NCBI GenBank assembly: GCA_016181005.1
Contig: JACPAE010000004.1
Coordinates: 73,890 to 137,889, forward strand
Origin: Candidatus Aenigmatarchaeota archaeon
GTDB taxonomy: Archaea; Aenigmatarchaeota; Aenigmatarchaeia; CG10238-14; SCSR01
Direction of reading: 5' to 3'
Length of the DNA: 64,000 bases
The notes below the pieces were generated by a model. That model was not told where the DNA came from. It worked only from the letters and a program-made list of their open reading frames with translations, and made no database searches. Every line of letters begins with the position of its first letter. The stretch's first letter is position 1. Positions 16,885 to 25,339 of this stretch are shown piece by piece. The position numbers were made by a program, and so were the translations under genes.

Positions 16885-17610
16885 TTATCCGACACCAACC
16901 ACATTAGTCCCAAACAATGCGCCCAATCCAATTCCGATAAAGTACCCGCTTATGGCAGCCAAAGTTCCTATCAATGCCAGCTCCAAACCGCTTCCGAGCC
17001 AGTTGCCCACGGTCAACTTCGCCTTAACAACACCTACAGCAAACAGCACTGCAACGGCAATAATCACCGAAGCTATCATCGCGTTTGAAATAGGCAAGAA
17101 AACAAATGGGACAAGCGGCACTATGGAACCTACTAAAGTTGCAACAAAAACAATCAACCCATTCTTTATCGGCGATTTACCAAATTTTGGAGAAAGGTTA
17201 AGCTCTTCTGACATCATTGTGTCAACCCAAACCTTTTCGTTCGACGTGATAATTTTAACTATATCATTCAAAAGCCTGCCTTTGAAACCTTTCTTGGCGT
17301 ATATTTCACGTATTTCTTTTATTTCGTCTTTTGGATTCTCTTTAATTGCATTTTCCTCTAAAGCTCTTTCAGCTTTGTAGTAGTCCCAATCAGCCTTGGT
17401 CGAAGTGTAAGCTACTGCAGCCATTGAAATAGTTTCGGCAAATGTCGCAGCCAATCCTGCGACGAGAACAATAAAAACATCGTTTGTGGCGCTAGCAACA
17501 CCCAAAACAACTGCAAGGACGTTAACTAAACCATCCTGGCCCCCGAGAATTATATTGCCTATTTGTTCACCTCGAAAGTGTTTTTCATATTCAGGCATGC
17601 TTTTCTCCAC
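16885..17610 (-). CDS. VIT1/CCC1 family iron/manganese transporter
   Basis: A 241-residue membrane protein. The first helix has GGQDGLVNVLAVVLGVASAT, as in VIT1/CCC1 proteins, followed by ETISMAAVAYTSTKAD. A cytosolic charged region (about residues 75-135) is rich in Glu and may bind metal, then three helices follow. It probably exports Fe2+ or Mn2+ from the cytosol, by family homology. It overlaps the small upstream membrane gene by 20 bases. Confidence 0.88.
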   Translation of the reverse strand: MEKSMPEYEKHFRGEQIGNIILGGQDGLVNVLAVVLGVASATNDVFIVLVAGLAATFAETISMAAVAYTSTKADWDYYKAERALEENAIKENPKDEIKEIREIYAKKGFKGRLLNDIVKIITSNEKVWVDTMMSEELNLSPKFGKSPIKNGLIVFVATLVGSIVPLVPFVFLPISNAMIASVIIAVAVLFAVGVVKAKLTVGNWLGSGLELALIGTLAAISGYFIGIGLGALFGTNVVGVG

Positions 17611-17860
17611 CCTTTTCCCAATTACCTATCCTAACTTTATCACTATTGTTTTTCAGCTTGATAAAATAATCAATCAGGCACGCAGCCGTATAGCTGGCAA
17701 CAACAAGTATCGAAACTTTGGCAATGACACTCGTTTCAAAATATGAAAATATATTAAATGCAAAATCTGCTATCAATAAAGGTATGCCGAAAACTTTAGC
17801 GATAACAATTTTATTTAATGTAATCTTGAAAAATTCCTTAAATCCCATGTCAACCAGCAA
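17591..17860 (-). CDS. Small membrane protein, unknown
   Basis: An 89-residue protein with two hydrophobic helices (about residues 18-38 and 43-66), and a charged C-terminal tail ending KGGEKHA. I do not recognise it. It overlaps the gene before it (17850) and the VIT1-like gene after it (17610), so the three are probably co-translated. A role linked to metal export is only inferred from position. Confidence 0.6.
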   Translation of the reverse strand: MLVDMGFKEFFKITLNKIVIAKVFGIPLLIADFAFNIFSYFETSVIAKVSILVVASYTAACLIDYFIKLKNNSDKVRIGNWEKGGEKHA

Positions 17861-18158
17861 CCATCCTGAATAGGAAATCGAATAAAATGAAGACTATCTT
17901 CTGCCCCAGCCAAACCGCAGTTATCACAGTCAAGATATTGTTTGAAAAGATGTTGAACGAAATCAAAACCATATAGATGCCTGCAAGAATGTCTATCCTG
18001 CTCGGCCAGTCATTGATCGCAAATATCAGCCCCTTCAGTATCAGGTAGAATGCATTGTAGAGAATTGTCTCAGTCGAGAACCAGCCTAATGTTGCATGCA
18101 GCACTAGAACAAAGGCTGCTACCAAGTCAAGTACAGTGAGAAGTATGTGGATGACCAT
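17850..18158 (-). CDS. Small multi-pass membrane protein, unknown
   Basis: A 102-residue protein with three or four hydrophobic segments and few charges (one NDWPSR loop). Composition and size resemble the next gene upstream at 18193-18489, including a central helix followed by LxGIxxxxIS/LLxxFT-type segments; they may be distant paralogues. The family is not recognised. It overlaps the downstream gene by 11 bases. Confidence 0.6.
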   Translation of the reverse strand: MVIHILLTVLDLVAAFVLVLHATLGWFSTETILYNAFYLILKGLIFAINDWPSRIDILAGIYMVLISFNIFSNNILTVITAVWLGQKIVFILFDFLFRMVAG

Positions 18159-18192
18159 TTCATAAATTTACTAGTATAGCTTTAATTCTTTG

Positions 18193-18489
18193 CTAAAGCG
18201 CGAAGAGGAACGACCAGATGCCCTTGGACAGCAGAAGGACTCCAAATATCCAGACAAAGCCTGCAGGCAAGCCGAAGAATGTGAAAATTAAAAGCAGGCC
18301 TGAGAGAATGTCAATCCCGCCAAGAAAATCCAAGTAAAACCTTTTCTCAAGCCCGTAAAGTACAGACATGATTCCCTTGAATAGAATAGTAATGCCTAGG
18401 TACAAAAGAAAGATGTGAAGAAAGGAAACGAAGTTGAAGAATATCAATAGGCCTCCGAAAATGTCAATCAAGGACACTACCAATAGCAA
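18193..18489 (-). CDS. Small multi-pass membrane protein, unknown
   Basis: A 98-residue protein, almost entirely hydrophobic, with about three or four helices. Short polar turns include YGLEKRFYLDFLGGIDILSG. This last feature resembles the DWPSRIDILAG segment of the neighbouring 102-residue protein, suggesting duplication. No catalytic motif is seen. It heads the small minus-strand membrane-protein group that ends with the VIT1-like transporter. Confidence 0.6.
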   Translation of the reverse strand: MLLVVSLIDIFGGLLIFFNFVSFLHIFLLYLGITILFKGIMSVLYGLEKRFYLDFLGGIDILSGLLLIFTFFGLPAGFVWIFGVLLLSKGIWSFLFAL

Positions 18490-18538
18490 TGTCGAAAATG
18501 GAATTGTTACCGCCTAATTATGAAGACAATAGCAAGAG

Positions 18539-19795
18539 TTATAAGCTTATGTCTGGTTCCTGCAAATGCTTTATCAGAGAATTCATAAATCTTGTGGCGT
18601 AAGCCCCGTCGACAATCCTGTGGTCAAACACCAGCGACAACGGCAGCACTTTCCTAATCTCTACTTTCCCAGCGATTGCGAGAGGCTTGTCGTACATCCT
18701 TCCCACGCCAAGAATTGCGGCCTCCGGATAGTTGATTATGGGTGTGGCGAATGTCGCACCCAAGCTTCCGTAGTTGGTTATAGTGAAAGTGCCCCCCTTC
18801 AAGTCCTGCAAATCAATCTTCCTCTGTTTAGCCTTTTCTCCAAGCTCCTGAACCTCCTTTGCTATATCAAAAACATTCTTTATGTCAACGCCTTTAATGA
18901 CAGGCACAAGAAGCCCCTCACCATCGACATCAACAGCGAATCCGAAGTTGTAATATTTCTTTACGACAATCTCCTCCTCTTCTTCTAGGAGGCTGGAATT
19001 TAGCAGCGGAAACTCCTTCATTGCCGCCAGGCACGCCTTCATAATAAAAGGCATGTAAGTAAGGTGAATTCCCTGCTCCTTTGATTTAACCTTTTCTTTC
19101 TCTCTTAATTCAAACAGCTTGCTGACATCAGCTTCGTCCATGGCTGTCACATGCGGTATGTGCTTTACTGACTCTACCATGTGGGTTGCGATAACTTTCC
19201 TCAAGCCCCTCAGCGGAATTCTGTCGACATAGCCCCACATGTCGTATTTCTTCTTCACAACCAGAGCCTTCTCTTCTTTAACCTCTTTTGTTCCCACAGC
19301 GCTTTTGACGTCTTCCTCTGTTATTCTTCCTTCTGGTCCTGTACCAGTGACTTTCGTTAGATCAACTCCCAATTCCTTAGCCAGATTTCTGACAGCAGGT
19401 GCGGCAAGCACTTTTTCACCGACTGCTTTAGGCGGAATTACAGGTCTTGGCTTAACTTCCTCCTCATCAGGCGCCTCTTCAAGATAACCAACAGCGCCAG
19501 CAGCCTTCATGACAGGCCCTTTAATTTCCTGCCTGGATTCTGGGATATATTTTTCTCCCACTTCACCTATAACAAACAGAACCTGGCCGACTTTGACAGT
19601 TTCGCCCTCCTTGAAGTTAATCTTCAGCACAGCACCTGAATAAGGAGAAGGAATCTCTGCAACAGCCTTGTCAGTCTCGACCTCTCCGACAACTTGGTGC
19701 TCCTCTACCCTGTCGCCCTCCTTGATGAGCCATTTTACTATCTCCCCTTCTTCTATGCCTTCGCCAATGTCGGGAAACTTGAACTCTTTCGGCAT
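18539..19795 (-). CDS. 2-oxoacid dehydrogenase E2 (dihydrolipoamide acyltransferase)
   Basis: A 418-residue protein. An N-terminal lipoyl domain has the lipoylated lysine in EVETDKAVAEI (about residue 43). A peripheral-subunit-binding domain follows (AAPAVRNLAKELGVDLTKV, about 131-150), then the acyltransferase domain with VFDHRIVDGAYATRF near the end. It transfers acyl groups to CoA in a pyruvate or branched-chain 2-oxoacid dehydrogenase complex. Its first 16 codons are duplicated at 20291-20339, on the far side of a toxin-antitoxin module, so the gene was displaced from E1beta yet kept intact. Confidence 0.92.
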   Translation of the reverse strand: MPKEFKFPDIGEGIEEGEIVKWLIKEGDRVEEHQVVGEVETDKAVAEIPSPYSGAVLKINFKEGETVKVGQVLFVIGEVGEKYIPESRQEIKGPVMKAAGAVGYLEEAPDEEEVKPRPVIPPKAVGEKVLAAPAVRNLAKELGVDLTKVTGTGPEGRITEEDVKSAVGTKEVKEEKALVVKKKYDMWGYVDRIPLRGLRKVIATHMVESVKHIPHVTAMDEADVSKLFELREKEKVKSKEQGIHLTYMPFIMKACLAAMKEFPLLNSSLLEEEEEIVVKKYYNFGFAVDVDGEGLLVPVIKGVDIKNVFDIAKEVQELGEKAKQRKIDLQDLKGGTFTITNYGSLGATFATPIINYPEAAILGVGRMYDKPLAIAGKVEIRKVLPLSLVFDHRIVDGAYATRFMNSLIKHLQEPDISL

Positions 19796-19796
19796 T
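19748..19796 (-). repeat. 49-bp direct repeat, copy in the functional E2 start
   Basis: This copy covers the first codons of the complete E2 gene and the base before its ATG. It matches 20291-20339 at 48 of 49 positions. The two copies flank the toxin-antitoxin genes. Confidence 0.9.
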
Positions 19797-19804
19797 ATAT
19801 CACA

Positions 19805-20056
19805 TCAATAATGAATTCTCCCCCTTACATCTAACTTAACAACTTCAATTACCCCTTTATCAAAATAAACATCTATTATAATTCTAAAATCACCCGTCCT
19901 AATCCTATAGGTTATTTCCCCAATCTTCTTTACATCCAAACTCTTAGGAAAGCCAGTTAAAGAATCTAGCTTATTCATTAACTTGTTTTGTAAATCTGAA
20001 GGATATTTAGTTATTTTTTTCTTAATTTTTTTAGGAATCACAACCAAAAAGGTCAT
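19805..20056 (-). CDS. RelE/ParE-type toxin
   Basis: An 83-residue protein with the RelE-like fold pattern: a helix pair with IKKKITKYPSDLQNKLMNKL, then strands containing GEITYRIRTGDFRIIIDVYF and the ending VVKLDVRGRIHY. Such toxins are ribosome-associated mRNA endonucleases or gyrase inhibitors. The start overlaps the antitoxin stop by four bases (20053-20056). It ends 10 bases from the E2 start, so E2 may now be transcribed with it. Confidence 0.82.
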   Translation of the reverse strand: MTFLVVIPKKIKKKITKYPSDLQNKLMNKLDSLTGFPKSLDVKKIGEITYRIRTGDFRIIIDVYFDKGVIEVVKLDVRGRIHY

Positions 20057-20259
20057 TTTCGCAACTCTTTCTTTAGTTGTTCCAGTGTGACATATTGACC
20101 TTTCCTTATTTCTTCCCTTGACCTCCTTATTCCCTTCCAGTCTTTGTGTGTCAACTGATCTTCCGCTAGCATAGACTCGACCCTTATCAAATGCCTTTTA
20201 ACATCCCTCAGTTCACTCAAAAACTGCTTCATTATGCCGAATTCTTTACCAAGCTTCAT
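20053..20259 (-). CDS. Antitoxin of RelE-type module
   Basis: A 68-residue protein with an N-terminal coiled coil (FGIMKQFLSELRDVKRHL) and a C-terminal toxin-binding-like region ending YVTLEQLKKELRK. The arrangement is like the antitoxin-type proteins at 51070 and 56127. A TATTTAAATAA box at 20279-20289 lies about 26 bases before the start, consistent with a leaderless promoter. It overlaps the RelE-type toxin gene. Confidence 0.75.
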   Translation of the reverse strand: MKLGKEFGIMKQFLSELRDVKRHLIRVESMLAEDQLTHKDWKGIRRSREEIRKGQYVTLEQLKKELRK

Positions 20260-20278
20260 AATTAACTATTAGGCATAT

Positions 20279-20289
20279 TATTTAAATAA
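20279..20289 (-). promoter_or_regulatory. Probable promoter of the toxin-antitoxin pair (and possibly E2)
   Basis: A TATA-like box, read TTATTTAAATA on the minus strand, lies about 20-30 bases before the antitoxin ATG. No other box separates the toxin stop from the E2 start, so E2 could be read from here as well as from the E1 promoter. Confidence 0.5.
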
Positions 20290-20290
20290 T

Positions 20291-20339
20291 TTCTTCTATG
20301 CCTTCGCCAATGTCCGGAAACTTGAACTCTTTCGGCATT
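20291..20339 (-). pseudogene. Orphan 5' fragment of the E2 gene (49-bp repeat)
   Basis: This fragment reads MPKEFKFPDIGEGIEE followed by II and a stop, and it starts directly after the E1beta stop codon. It matches the start of the functional E2 gene at 19748-19796 with one mismatch. It is the original E2 start position, left behind when the toxin-antitoxin module arrived. Confidence 0.88.
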
Positions 20340-21305
20340 TTAAAAACTCATCACATTTTCTATAGCTTTATTTATTCTTGTTGCATCAGGAATGTAATAG
20401 TTCTCCAGCTTTGGCAGCGGTACAGGAACATCATAACCAGTAACTCTCTGCACAGGCGCCTCTAAATTTAGTAAAGCTTTTTCATTTATCGTCGCAACCA
20501 ATTCTGCACCATAACCACATGTCCTTGGCGCTTCCTGCACAACAACACACCTGCCAGTCTTCTTAACAGAGTCGATAAGAGTTTTCCTATCAACAGGATA
20601 CAGTGTCAGCAAGTCAACAATCTCCACAGAATACTTTGACTGGGCAACAGCCTCACGAACAACCTTCTGCATCGCACCCCAAGCAATAACAGTGATGTCA
20701 CTCCCCTCCTGCACAACTTCGGCCTTGTTTAGCGGAATTGTATACTCTTCTTCAGGAACCTCTTCCTTGATTGCGCGGTAGACTCTTTTGGGTTCTAGGA
20801 AAACGACTGGATCAGGATCACGGATTGATGAAATCAACAATCCTTTTGCATTGTAAGGCCCCGATGGTGTAACAACTTTAATCCCGGGCATGTGCGTGAA
20901 GAATGCTTCCAATGATTCCGAATGATGTTCCAGTGCTCTGATTCCTCCACCGTGGGGAACTCGAAAAACTAGAGGCACGTGCCATTTTCCTTGAGACCTC
21001 TTCCTCATCCTGCCTGCATGATTGTAAAGCTGGTCGAGCATTGACATTGAAAAGCCGTCGAACTGAACTTCCGCTATAGGTTTCATTCCCGCAATAGCTA
21101 ATCCAATCGAAGTGCCAATAATTCCAACTTCTGCCAGTGGAGTGTCAATAACCCTATCATCGCCAAACTGTTGCCACAAGCCTTCTGTGACTCTGAAAAC
21201 ACCACCGTCTTTGCCGATGTCTTCTCCTAAAAGGATAACTGAGGGATATTTCTCCATCTCCTGCTTTAGTGCAAGATTAATTGCTTGAACTAGGTTCATC
21301 TTCAT
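20340..21305 (-). CDS. 2-oxoacid dehydrogenase E1 component, beta subunit
   Basis: A 321-residue protein from the ATG at 21305, 4 bases after the E1alpha stop; the longer frame would need a TTG start. Family motifs are ILLGEDIGKDGGVFRVTEGL, the EVQFDGFSMSMLDQL loop and the TPSGPYNAKGLL segment. With E1alpha it binds thiamine diphosphate and decarboxylates a 2-oxoacid. The original E2 start followed directly, now occupied by a 5' remnant. Confidence 0.93.
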   Translation of the reverse strand: MKMNLVQAINLALKQEMEKYPSVILLGEDIGKDGGVFRVTEGLWQQFGDDRVIDTPLAEVGIIGTSIGLAIAGMKPIAEVQFDGFSMSMLDQLYNHAGRMRKRSQGKWHVPLVFRVPHGGGIRALEHHSESLEAFFTHMPGIKVVTPSGPYNAKGLLISSIRDPDPVVFLEPKRVYRAIKEEVPEEEYTIPLNKAEVVQEGSDITVIAWGAMQKVVREAVAQSKYSVEIVDLLTLYPVDRKTLIDSVKKTGRCVVVQEAPRTCGYGAELVATINEKALLNLEAPVQRVTGYDVPVPLPKLENYYIPDATRINKAIENVMSF

Positions 21306-21309
21306 AACA

Positions 21310-22347
21310 TCACTCAAAATCTTTCTTCTGTTCTTCTAATTCTTCGGGCAACTCGGCATAAACGTCTTCAAACATGTCCGTAGGCTTTGGCGGTTCAACA
21401 GCTTCAAACTTTTTCACAGCTTCAGCAACTTTTACCTTCGCCTTTTCCCAAACTCCCTTTTCATAATTTTCATTCCAAATTCCTTCACTCTCCATATACT
21501 TTCTCAGTCTTTCGACAGGGTCCTTCCTCTTCCACATTTCGACTTCAGCAGGGTCCCGATACTTCTTCCAGTCATCAGCAGTCGTGTGATTTTCCATCCT
21601 GTAGGTATAGCACTCGATGAACGTAGGACCCTTGCCTGCTCTTGCCTTGTCAGCGGCGTCCTTCGTAACTTTGTAAACTGCAAAAACGTCATTGCCGTCA
21701 ACAAGAACGCCTTCAAAACCATATGAAAATGCCTTTTCAGCCAATGTATCGCTCGCGCTCTGTCTCTTGCGGGGGACTGAAATCGCCCACTGGTTGTTCT
21801 GGCAAATAAAAATACATGGAATCTTGAAAACACCGGCGAAATTCATCCCTTCGTGGAAGTCACCCTTGCTTGTCGCACCGTCGCCAAAATAAACAACAGC
21901 AACAGATTTTTTCCCCTGAAGCTTGCTGGCCCATGCAAGCCCGACAGCATGCGGTATTTGCGTCCCTACAGGAACCGCGACAGGCAGCGCATTCATATCC
22001 TCAGGAATTGTCATTCCCCTCTCGTCGCCGGCCCAATACTGGTAAAGGGCGTCCATCGGGAAGCCGAGGGTTATGAATACTCCATTTTCCCTGAATGACG
22101 GGGCAAACCAGTCCTCCTTGTGCATAGCAAGCGCAGAACCAATCTGGGAAGCTTCTTGTCCTAGCAGCGAAGCATATGTAAGCATTCTCCCTTCTCTCTG
22201 CAGCTTCAATGCAACATCGTCAAACGCGCGCGACAAAACCATGTATTCGTACATTGCCTTAATTTCATCGTTCGTGAGCTTCGGCATGTCCCTTGTGTTT
22301 ACTATCTTGCCTTCTTCGTTGAGAATCTGGAACATTTCCATTTTCAT
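21310..22347 (-). CDS. 2-oxoacid dehydrogenase E1 component, alpha subunit
   Basis: A 345-residue protein from the ATG at 22347 (a TTG start at 22368 is possible). The thiamine-diphosphate motif runs from GDGATSKGDFHEG to the closing asparagines in ICQNNQWA. The phosphorylation-loop-like RMENHTTADDWKKYRD is typical of bacterial and archaeal branched E1alpha subunits. It heads the dehydrogenase operon and follows the lipoate genes. The substrate (pyruvate or branched-chain) is not decided by sequence. Confidence 0.93.
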   Translation of the reverse strand: MKMEMFQILNEEGKIVNTRDMPKLTNDEIKAMYEYMVLSRAFDDVALKLQREGRMLTYASLLGQEASQIGSALAMHKEDWFAPSFRENGVFITLGFPMDALYQYWAGDERGMTIPEDMNALPVAVPVGTQIPHAVGLAWASKLQGKKSVAVVYFGDGATSKGDFHEGMNFAGVFKIPCIFICQNNQWAISVPRKRQSASDTLAEKAFSYGFEGVLVDGNDVFAVYKVTKDAADKARAGKGPTFIECYTYRMENHTTADDWKKYRDPAEVEMWKRKDPVERLRKYMESEGIWNENYEKGVWEKAKVKVAEAVKKFEAVEPPKPTDMFEDVYAELPEELEEQKKDFE

Positions 22348-22379
22348 ATACTTGAATTTTACATCCAACTTTAATAAGG

Positions 22380-23303
22380 TTAAACCTGCGGTCCCGCCAT
22401 TTTCTTAAAGTCCTTGTCCGGGACTTGCAGGAACAAACAGTAGCCAAGATTCCTCTTCAAAGGACCGCTCAAATCCTCCCCAGGAATTTCTTCGACTTCT
22501 CTCCTTGTGAATGTCGGTTGGTGCCTGTTTATCCAGCGCGGCACGCCATATCGCTGTTTTAACAATTCCATAGAACGGTCTATGACAGCGTCATTTATAA
22601 CCCGGCTTTCATAATTACCGCCAGTAACCTCTTTCAATATGGCTTCAGCGACAAGCCCTCTGAGAGCATAAGGGCTTGTTTGTGGAGGGGCGTTGCCGTC
22701 CAGTTCTGTAGAGACAGTTGGGAGATTTCTAAGCGCATCGTATTCTGAATAAACAGAGTTGCCTATCTTGCGTCGTTGCAACAAAACTCGTGAAGCAATC
22801 TTGTCAACATCGTATGGCGTAAGATGAACTAGGCCATGCAATAGAGCACTTTTAACACCCCACCAGATTGCGTGACTTGCTATTACCCTCCCGTTAACAT
22901 TTATCGTCGATGCCTTGTTGTCTACGTCTACAGCATCTACGCCAATATTAGAAAGTGCATTTGCAACTTGCGTAGCAAAATACGCACGCATGTCTTCATA
23001 ATCTCTAAAACTTCCATCGCGAGGCACTACAAAAGAATACGCAATTATGTTAGGGCCAGTTTGGACATGAGAACCTCCAGTTACCCTCCTAGTAAGATCT
23101 ACTGACGGGTCCAACTTCTTTAAAACATCCGTGGCTTGGGCATATCCGAGAACTATAGAATCTTTTGCAAAACTATAAAATCTCACTGTTGCCAAATGCT
23201 TATCTTTTGTTTCTTCTGCAATACGCCTTATTAAAAACTCTTCAAGAGCCATATTTATTTGGCTGGGGAATACACCTCTGCCCCAATACTCGTAGTTGAA
23301 CAT
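22380..23303 (-). CDS. Lipoate-protein-ligase A family protein, atypical active site
   Basis: A 307-residue protein of the biotin/lipoate ligase fold. The start region NMALEEFL and the binding loop RRVTGGSHVQTGP match LplA. The segment that normally holds the catalytic lysine (G-R/K-K-I-A-G-S-A) reads NGRVIASHA, with valine in place of lysine. A C-terminal accessory domain follows (about residues 220-307, with FTRREVEEIPGEDL). It may be a ligase variant or a lipoyl-relay protein. Its ATG lies just after the lipA stop; a TTG start 24 bases earlier is possible. Confidence 0.75.
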   Translation of the reverse strand: MFNYEYWGRGVFPSQINMALEEFLIRRIAEETKDKHLATVRFYSFAKDSIVLGYAQATDVLKKLDPSVDLTRRVTGGSHVQTGPNIIAYSFVVPRDGSFRDYEDMRAYFATQVANALSNIGVDAVDVDNKASTINVNGRVIASHAIWWGVKSALLHGLVHLTPYDVDKIASRVLLQRRKIGNSVYSEYDALRNLPTVSTELDGNAPPQTSPYALRGLVAEAILKEVTGGNYESRVINDAVIDRSMELLKQRYGVPRWINRHQPTFTRREVEEIPGEDLSGPLKRNLGYCLFLQVPDKDFKKMAGPQV

Positions 23304-23310
23304 TTCAATC

Positions 23311-24198
23311 TTACTGGTTTTGGACAATAGATTTTATAAAGAATTCTCCTGCACGGTAAGAGCTCCTGACAAAGGGCCCAGAGGCCACATACTTGAATCC
23401 CAGCTCCTCACCTTTCTTTTTATAAAATTCAAATTTTTCTGGCGGTACATAAGCTGTCACTTCTATGTGCTTCAAACTCGGCCTTAGATATTGCCCAACC
23501 GTTAGAAAGTCAACGTCGATATCCTTCAAAGCCTCCATGGCCTCTATGACTTCCTCTTGGTTTTCACCGAAGCCAACTATTATAGAAGATTTTGTGAATA
23601 TTCTCGGATTCATTTTCTTGACATTCTTCAAAACACCCAACGACTGCTCATAACCAGCTCTTCTATCACGAACCTTTCCCTGCAATCTTTTTACCGTCTC
23701 AACGTTATGTGCAATAACCTGAGGCCCGGCGTCAACAATCTTTTTCAAACATTCTTCATCGCCTTGGAAGTCAGGTATGAGAACTTCCACTAGGACATTA
23801 GGGTCCTGTTCTTTTACAGATCGTATACATTCGGCAAAATGCCCGGATCCTTGGTCAGGCAAGTCGTCCCGGTCGACTGATGTTATCACGACATAATCCA
23901 GTTTCAGCTCTTTAACAGCCATCGCCAGCATCTTCGGTTCCCAAGGATTCAAAGGCAGAGGATTACGCCCCTTGTCAACATTGCAGAATCTGCAGCCCCT
24001 TGTGCAAGTGTCTCCAAGCACCATGAAGGTGGCAGTCCCACCATCCCAACATTCAGGAATATTCGGGCAGTGAGATTCTTCACATACAGTAACTAGTCCA
24101 TGCCTTCTAAGAATTTCACGCAATTCCAGTATTCGTTGATTCTTTTCAGGTAGCTTGATTTTTAACCAAGAAGGTTTTCCTCTGCTGGCTAACGTCAT
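23311..24198 (-). CDS. lipA: Lipoyl synthase
   Basis: A 295-residue radical SAM enzyme with two iron-sulfur sites. The auxiliary cluster cysteines lie in CEESHCPNIPECW, and the radical SAM motif in CTRGCRFC. The conserved LPDQGSGHFAECIRSVK and ending RSSYRAGEF (the last cluster ligand serine) are present. It inserts two sulfurs into octanoyl groups on E2. It sits between the LplA-like gene and divergent lipB, the standard partner in de novo lipoylation. Confidence 0.95.
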   Translation of the reverse strand: MTLASRGKPSWLKIKLPEKNQRILELREILRRHGLVTVCEESHCPNIPECWDGGTATFMVLGDTCTRGCRFCNVDKGRNPLPLNPWEPKMLAMAVKELKLDYVVITSVDRDDLPDQGSGHFAECIRSVKEQDPNVLVEVLIPDFQGDEECLKKIVDAGPQVIAHNVETVKRLQGKVRDRRAGYEQSLGVLKNVKKMNPRIFTKSSIIVGFGENQEEVIEAMEALKDIDVDFLTVGQYLRPSLKHIEVTAYVPPEKFEFYKKKGEELGFKYVASGPFVRSSYRAGEFFIKSIVQNQ

Positions 24199-24234
24199 AA
24201 CATCTTTTAATAAATAAAACAATAGCAGATAAAT

Positions 24235-25011
24235 ATGAAAACAGCTTATTTGCTGAATCTAGGGATTGTAGATTACCGAGAAAGCCTGGATATTCAGGAG
24301 CAACTAGCTTATCTAAGGCAGGCCGGAAGAATTGAAGATACTTTGATTCTGTTAGAACATCCATCTTGCGTAACGTTTGGCAGACGAGCACATCCTAAGA
24401 ATAAGAAATCTGAGATGGTTAAAATTCCACTTGAAGAGTTGGAAAGAAGGATTCCTGTATATGATGTTGGCAGAGGCGGGTTTGTTACTTATCATGAACC
24501 TGGTCAGCTAGTCGCATACCCAATTCTAAACTTTTCTAATCTGTCGAATGGTGTACACGTTCCTTTTGTAGATACCCTAAGAACTTTAGTTAGATACGTG
24601 AATGGACTAGAAGAAGTTATGATACGGGTTGCAAGATCGTATGGAATAGATTTGGTACGAAAAAAGGCATTGGATACAAGAAGTTTGTTTAGGCATGTTG
24701 GTGTCTGGAACGATGATTCTATTAAGATGAGGAAAGTGGGGTCTATAGGCGTAGAGACAAGATCATATCCTAACATGAAGGTAACTATGCATGGATTCGC
24801 CTTTAATGTAAATAATTCTTTGGAACTGAGCAATCTGATTTACCCTTGTGGTTTGGATGTGGAAGAGCTTTCGCTTGAAAGAATAGCAGGTTATGCATTG
24901 CCTATCGAAGATGTACGGAGAAATGTAGTCGAAAATTTTGCCGACCTGTTTGAATATGATATTAAAGAAGTTAAACTAGAAGATATTCTTTTAGAACCTG
25001 CTACAGTCTGA
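24235..25011 (+). CDS. lipB: Octanoyl-[acyl carrier]:protein octanoyltransferase LipB
   Basis: A 258-residue protein with the family loop GRGGFVTYHEPGQLVAYPI, catalytic lysine in RKVGSIGVE, and catalytic cysteine in IYPCGLDVEE. It moves octanoyl groups onto E2 lipoyl domains before LipA acts. It is divergent from lipA with about 36 bases between starts, so regulatory signals may be shared. With lipA it gives a full de novo lipoylation route. Confidence 0.92.
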   Translation: MKTAYLLNLGIVDYRESLDIQEQLAYLRQAGRIEDTLILLEHPSCVTFGRRAHPKNKKSEMVKIPLEELERRIPVYDVGRGGFVTYHEPGQLVAYPILNFSNLSNGVHVPFVDTLRTLVRYVNGLEEVMIRVARSYGIDLVRKKALDTRSLFRHVGVWNDDSIKMRKVGSIGVETRSYPNMKVTMHGFAFNVNNSLELSNLIYPCGLDVEELSLERIAGYALPIEDVRRNVVENFADLFEYDIKEVKLEDILLEPATV

Positions 25012-25278
25012 CTATTTCCCTAAAGCCCATTTCTTCAAAACCTCATAGTCAACAGCGCCGCAAATCTTCTTCCCTGTTTTTGTGTTGTAAAAGAATGGGA
25101 CGCCTCCACAGAAGCCTTTGTCAATGCCTTCCATGAATCTAGCATTGGCAGCATTGTGCCAGACTTCTATTCTCTTAACTTTAACACCTTCCTCCTTTTC
25201 CAGCCTCTCAACCAAAGGCCTCATCTCGTGGCAATGTACGCACTCTACACCGTAAAACTCCAACAGGTCGTCAGCCAT
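25012..25278 (-). CDS. Thioredoxin-fold protein
   Basis: An 88-residue protein from the ATG at 25278. An N-terminal strand is followed by the redox motif CVHC, then a helix and the cis-proline strand GVPFFYNTKTG. An extra cysteine lies in GFCGG. It is shorter than thioredoxin and lacks WCGPC, so it is a glutaredoxin/thioredoxin-like oxidoreductase with unknown partner. It is convergent with lipB, with no gap. Confidence 0.75.
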   Translation of the reverse strand: MADDLLEFYGVECVHCHEMRPLVERLEKEEGVKVKRIEVWHNAANARFMEGIDKGFCGGVPFFYNTKTGKKICGAVDYEVLKKWALGK

Positions 25279-25339
25279 TATTCTCAAAATAGTTTTTGTA
25301 TTAAACCCATAAATATCTTCCTTTTAACAAATCATTGTT

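Noticed and set aside
16823-17380. A 185-codon plus-strand frame after nrdJ
   Set aside because: It runs antisense through the VIT1-like transporter gene, which has clear family motifs. The frame has biased, low-complexity content rich in Pro, Thr and Ser.
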